From Mesostigma viride (lineage: Eukaryota > Streptophyta > Mesostigmatophyceae > Mesostigmatales > Mesostigmataceae), in contig RPFO01000127.1 in NCBI GenBank assembly GCA_009746045.1, positions 524,050 to 588,049 of the forward strand: a DNA stretch of 64,000 nt, read 5' to 3'. Shown here piece by piece: positions 60,206-64,000 of the stretch (positions within the stretch are counted from its first letter, which is position 1; each line of letters opens with the position of its first letter). The notes beneath the pieces are model-generated. The model was not told where the DNA came from. It was given only the letters and a program-made list of their open reading frames with translations, and searched no databases. The translations under genes and the position numbers were made by a program.

Positions 60206-62893
60206 GTTGGGTACCAACGCCGGGCGCAGATCGAGTACTCAGCAGATGACCGAAATAAGACGTGCATCATGAAGAGTACGCCATGCAACCGTTGGTGTGT
60301 GGAACGTGTGCACGTTCAAGGGCCAAGGCCCACTTCTGAACGCAAAGATTCCATTAAGTGCTGCCACGACCCCCACCCACTTCGACGTCCCCAAAGCCCG
60401 GCCTATCATCACCCAGACACCTGGCCATCTGCCTATATAAACCGATCACCCTAACTGTCACTCATCCACCCACCATGACCAGCCACCCACCCACCCGCAC
60501 CCTCATCTCCAACTGCCTATGCTCCCAGCTATACTCTGCCAGCCATTCACCATGCAAGGCATCCACCTTTCAGCTGCAGCTAGCCACCTGCCATCGAACC
60601 CACCCACGTCTAGGCGGCATCCCTTGAAGCATGTATACTGAGCCTAAGTAAGCCTCCCACCCAACTGAGGCTCCCTGAGCAACTTAACAACCAACCAAAC
60701 AATCAACCAGCTAGTAGACAACCACCTAACCACCTAACCACTCAACAAACCAATCACCGAACCACCTAACTAACCACCCAACACCCAAACCAGCCAGGCA
60801 TGCGCCCGCCCATTTGCCCTCCCACGCCCGCAACATTGCACCCCCCGTTACACGCCCCGCTCACCTAGCCGGCCACACACCCAGCCAGCCACCTGCCCAA
60901 CTCACACATGAAGGCAATATTAGCCACGCATAGCCTCACCTTGAATCCCCGCTCTGCCAGTACACTTGGGGCTTCTCGATCGGCGGGCTGCATGCACTTG
61001 TGGCGGATGTCGGGCCACTGGTCGTGGCGTTGCTCACTGCTGGGCTGGCGTCTGACAGGTCGTCGTCAAGCGACCAGCTAGGGGTGCGCGCAAGCGTCTT
61101 GCGACGCCGATACGGAACCGAACTCGGGCAGCGATGTCGCTGAAGGTGAGGACCACTGGAGCACCATGTACTGCCTTAATTGTCGGACTGTGGATCGGAT
61201 GGGGCAGGCGGTACGTAGGCGCCGGCCTGCACAGTGTCACACCTGGCAGACCGAAGCCCTGATGTCGCGGGCGCGAAGCCCGCAAAACAAGTTCGTGTAA
61301 TTTTTTTCCTCATGAGATAAGCATATAGTAATCCGTGGCATGCCCATGCATGCGCATGACACGCCGAGTACTTGTGTTTCCCACATTCGATCTTAGGCAC
61401 AGGTGCCTAGCTAGGCCTATAATTTATAGCCGGCCGGGCACCTGGCCCGCAGAGATCACGCAGGTATAGGTACATCACCAGACAGACTAGCTGCATGGCA
61501 GTGACCACGTACGCCCGTGCAGGCTGCCCAGGCGTTTTGTCTTCGGCGCGGCATGCCCCAGCTGGCCGCGCGCGGCCGGGTCGCCATCCGCGGACTTTCT
61601 GTGATAGGCTACATAGGCATGGACGTGTGTATACCCTAGACGTACCGGGACGGGTCATTACACCCCGGCGGGCAGCCAGTCCTGGTTTGCTTGTAGTATG
61701 GATGACTCGTAAAGATAGGTGGCAGACATTTACGAAGGATACCACCCCCAAGTTGGTGGGCGGGGGCTCCGCGTGTGACCAAGTTTGGCAATCATTATTA
61801 ACAGTTATTCGGGCCGTGCCCACAGTCCTGTAACTAGAAATCAGATACTGTAGCTAGCTCTTGGCCTCCATGCGACGGCGTTTCCGATCGCGGCTGATCC
61901 ATGGCGACTTTCTTCAATGGCTGGCTGGGTGCCCGGGGTCTGACTGCACCCCATCCCATACCCAATTACTACTGAGGATGCTCATGTGACGCAGTCTAAG
62001 TGTAACTTAACGGGACATGACACATCGAAAGTGCACTTTTCTGGAAAACAGACCTGTGCATGGGAAAAAAATCCAGTTATGCTTGGGAACCATAAATATG
62101 TGAAATTAAAAAAATACCAGCCACTTTGGGGTGGTAAGTAAGTATAAGTAAGTACTTGCGTGTCACGCGCAAAGGCATGCCACGGAGTACTATGCTAATC
62201 TCATTAGAAAAATAATTTCACAAAAGTTTAAACAAATATCGTCTGCATCATCCCCCAACCGTTAAGCACTAGATGGGGATGTAATCCTCATCCGGGGGTG
62301 GTAGTAGCCCCCAGCATGACCCAGTTATGAGCTAAAAATAGAAAAATACGCTATTTTTGGCCGATTTTTCCTAGTAGGAGACTGGGCAAACAAAATGTGA
62401 CCAAACCACATATTTTCCTAAAATCCCCACCCTTGCAAATAAATCTGGCTACTCAGGACCACAAAATAAGCACGTTTAGACTATTTGAAGTGGGGTTTAG
62501 CCCAAAACACGCATTGTTTTGGTCCTAAAAAACTAAATCAAATAGTAGACACATGCAACTGGGTCAGTAATGATATTTATACTTGGCCTAGGGTGGGAAT
62601 TTCACTCTCACAAAGTTTGAGCTCATTCTGAGCACGTTTACTCATGTTGATGGGTGTAGTAAACATGAAAAAAAAAACCCAGAAAATCCCGGTTATGAGC
62701 ACAAACAACAGACCTATAACACCCTAGCCCACCACCAATTGGGCCAAACCAAGTCAAATGAATTCATTTATGATGTTAAAAAGCTTGCCACAAAATCCCA
62801 GGTCATTCTGAGCTACATAGTTTTATACAGCATGGTCACAGCTGCCAACCTCATGCCTGGTACACTGCATGGCATGAGAGGTGACACAGGCAG
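60206..62893. other. intergenic, no gene recognised
   Basis: Contains a C/A-rich low-complexity stretch (about 60650-60800, ACC/AACC-like) and a degenerate copy of the GTGACGCAGTC motif near 61985. 62000-62900 is AT-rich with short GTAAGTA repeats (about 62134-62152). Short ORFs here have no recognisable features. Confidence 0.45.
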
Positions 62894-63944
62894 CTACCCC
62901 ATGCAACCAAGCATGTCCCATAAAGTTATATCATGGCCAAACAATGAAAGCATTGTCATGTAGACTGTTTTTATAGCACGCACAATTAGGCCTCGTTCAG
63001 CCCTCATCTGACTCGTCCCCCCGACGCAGTTTCCCCCTCCGGAACCATGCTCCCTCCGGTATGGCCGGTCTCGATCAGAGTAAGAGTCTTGCTGAGGCCC
63101 AGGCAGAGCCTCTCGGCATGTGCGCCCCATGCTCTTCCCCGCCTGCACCTGCCTCACACCGAGCAGGAAGGGGTTGTGATTCTTGTCCTCGCGCCCCAAG
63201 CATCTAATGCACCTAGCTAGCAGCACCAATGCCGCCGCGCCCGTGCTGGTGCCGCTGCTGCTGCTGTCATCCCCACCATGCATCCCGGCCTTCTCCACCC
63301 TGGCTGGCCCCTTCCCCTTCCTGTCGCCGGACTGGTTGCTTGGCACCCCCCTGCCCCCCCCCCTCCTCATACCCACATCCCCGGCCGTATGTGGCCCCCT
63401 TGTTCTCCTTGTCGATCCTCCTCCTCTGTTCCAGTGCTTCCCCTTCCGAAGTACCAGTCCTTCTCTATTTGCCCGCTTCCAGGCGGGGTCCTGCTTGCGT
63501 GCCTGCTGCTTGGCACGCTCCCGCCGCAGCGTGTCAAGCTGGGCTGTCACCGACGGCAGGGGTCACCGCGATGCCCAGCCTGCCCGCCATGCAAGGGCAC
63601 CCAGAAGTCCTCCCCGGCCCCATCTGAGCCTTCAGGATGCCCAGGGCAGCCGCATATGGCCATCGCTGCCCCGCGAACCCCCCCTTCCCCCCTGGAACGA
63701 AGCCCACCTGCTGTGAGTGGTGGAACTCATTGAGGTTGGATGAGGAGCCACTGAGGGTTGCAGCGTTCAAGGAGGGCAGGGGTTGAGTATACTTAGCAAA
63801 GGCATGCTCCGCCCCCCCACACACGTCCACTGTCAACCCCTTGTTGTTCACCGGTCCGCACCGGGCAGCCACCTCCCCGGCCAACTGCAGTGTCCAGCCC
63901 GGCTCATCACTCGATCCTCGATCCCGTTCACTACACCACACCAT
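62894..63944 (-). CDS. hypothetical, possible retroelement Gag fragments
   Basis: Two overlapping minus-strand frames. 63944-63534 carries LQLAGEVAARCGPVNNKGLTVDVC and AEHAFAKYTQPLPSLNAATL. 63550-62894 carries a basic helix (TLRRERAKQQARKQDP), a Gly/Arg-rich region and RCIRCLGREDKNHNPF, which looks like the start of a CX2C...H zinc knuckle lacking its last Cys. The succession of capsid-like helix, basic linker and knuckle suggests a Gag, but the frames do not join and no family is recognised. The element, if real, would begin to the right of the window. Confidence 0.3.
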
Positions 63945-64000
63945 ACCTCCTTGGTGCTCACTCCCAACACCTCTATGACATTGGAATACTTCTCACAGTT

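Overview
The window is nuclear DNA of a plant-lineage eukaryote, most likely a chlorophyte green alga. Only two host genes can be recognised. Both are spliced with GT-AG introns and both resemble land-plant rather than animal relatives: the V-ATPase stalk subunit G and a giant chorein-domain (UHRF1BP1/BLTP3-type) lipid-transfer protein. Coding exons are GC-rich with low-complexity tracts, and a TGTAA motif (the usual chlorophyte poly(A) signal) follows the large gene. I cannot name the species.

Layout. 1-19793 is a nest of transposons. A Ty3/gypsy element (minus strand; pol runs off the left edge, gag at 4867-6606, its 5' LTR starting at 6835) is split twice. A 3.8-kb TTAA-flanked foldback composite (284-4084) sits in its protease, and a Ty1/copia-like element (7039-19212; two 522-bp LTRs that look identical) sits in its LTR. 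The copia-like element is itself split by a 4.4-kb CACTA-type DNA transposon (10996-15397). Removing each insertion with one copy of its target duplication restores the reading frame across the junction. 19794-24480 holds a decayed minus-strand non-LTR element (ORF1-like, RT with YADD, 3' UTR with a simple-repeat tail), inverted fragments of it, and G-box palindromes next to (TTAA)n tails.

24486-25489 is the V-ATPase subunit G gene (minus strand, 4 exons). 26584-47406 is the chorein gene (plus strand; 23 exons assigned, about 2,524 codons). The two are divergent, with 1.1 kb between their start codons. The introns of the large gene carry microsatellites, including about 58 CTT units and long G runs.

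47407-64000 is again repeat-rich. It contains an ORF1-like pseudogene, two copies of a SINE-like repeat in opposite orientation (one ending in a 278-bp CATT array), and a nearly complete non-LTR retrotransposon with a restriction-like endonuclease (52284-58155, minus strand). That element has PHD, RING and C2H2 fingers and tandem 5' monomers. A 5'-truncated relative lies head-to-head with it. Further right are a 653-bp TTAA-flanked palindromic MITE with two E2F-type sites at its centre, about 2.7 kb with nothing recognised, and a possible gag-like ORF at the right edge.

The most unusual items are: (i) the copia-like element, whose protease-like domain lies between integrase and reverse transcriptase, whose RT motif reads HGDD, whose LTRs end AGTTA/TAACT and which lacks an obvious primer-binding site; (ii) the PHD/RING/RLE retrotransposon with a G9 run where a -1 shift would fuse its ORFs; (iii) the interleaved TTAA foldback; and (iv) the E2F-site MITE.
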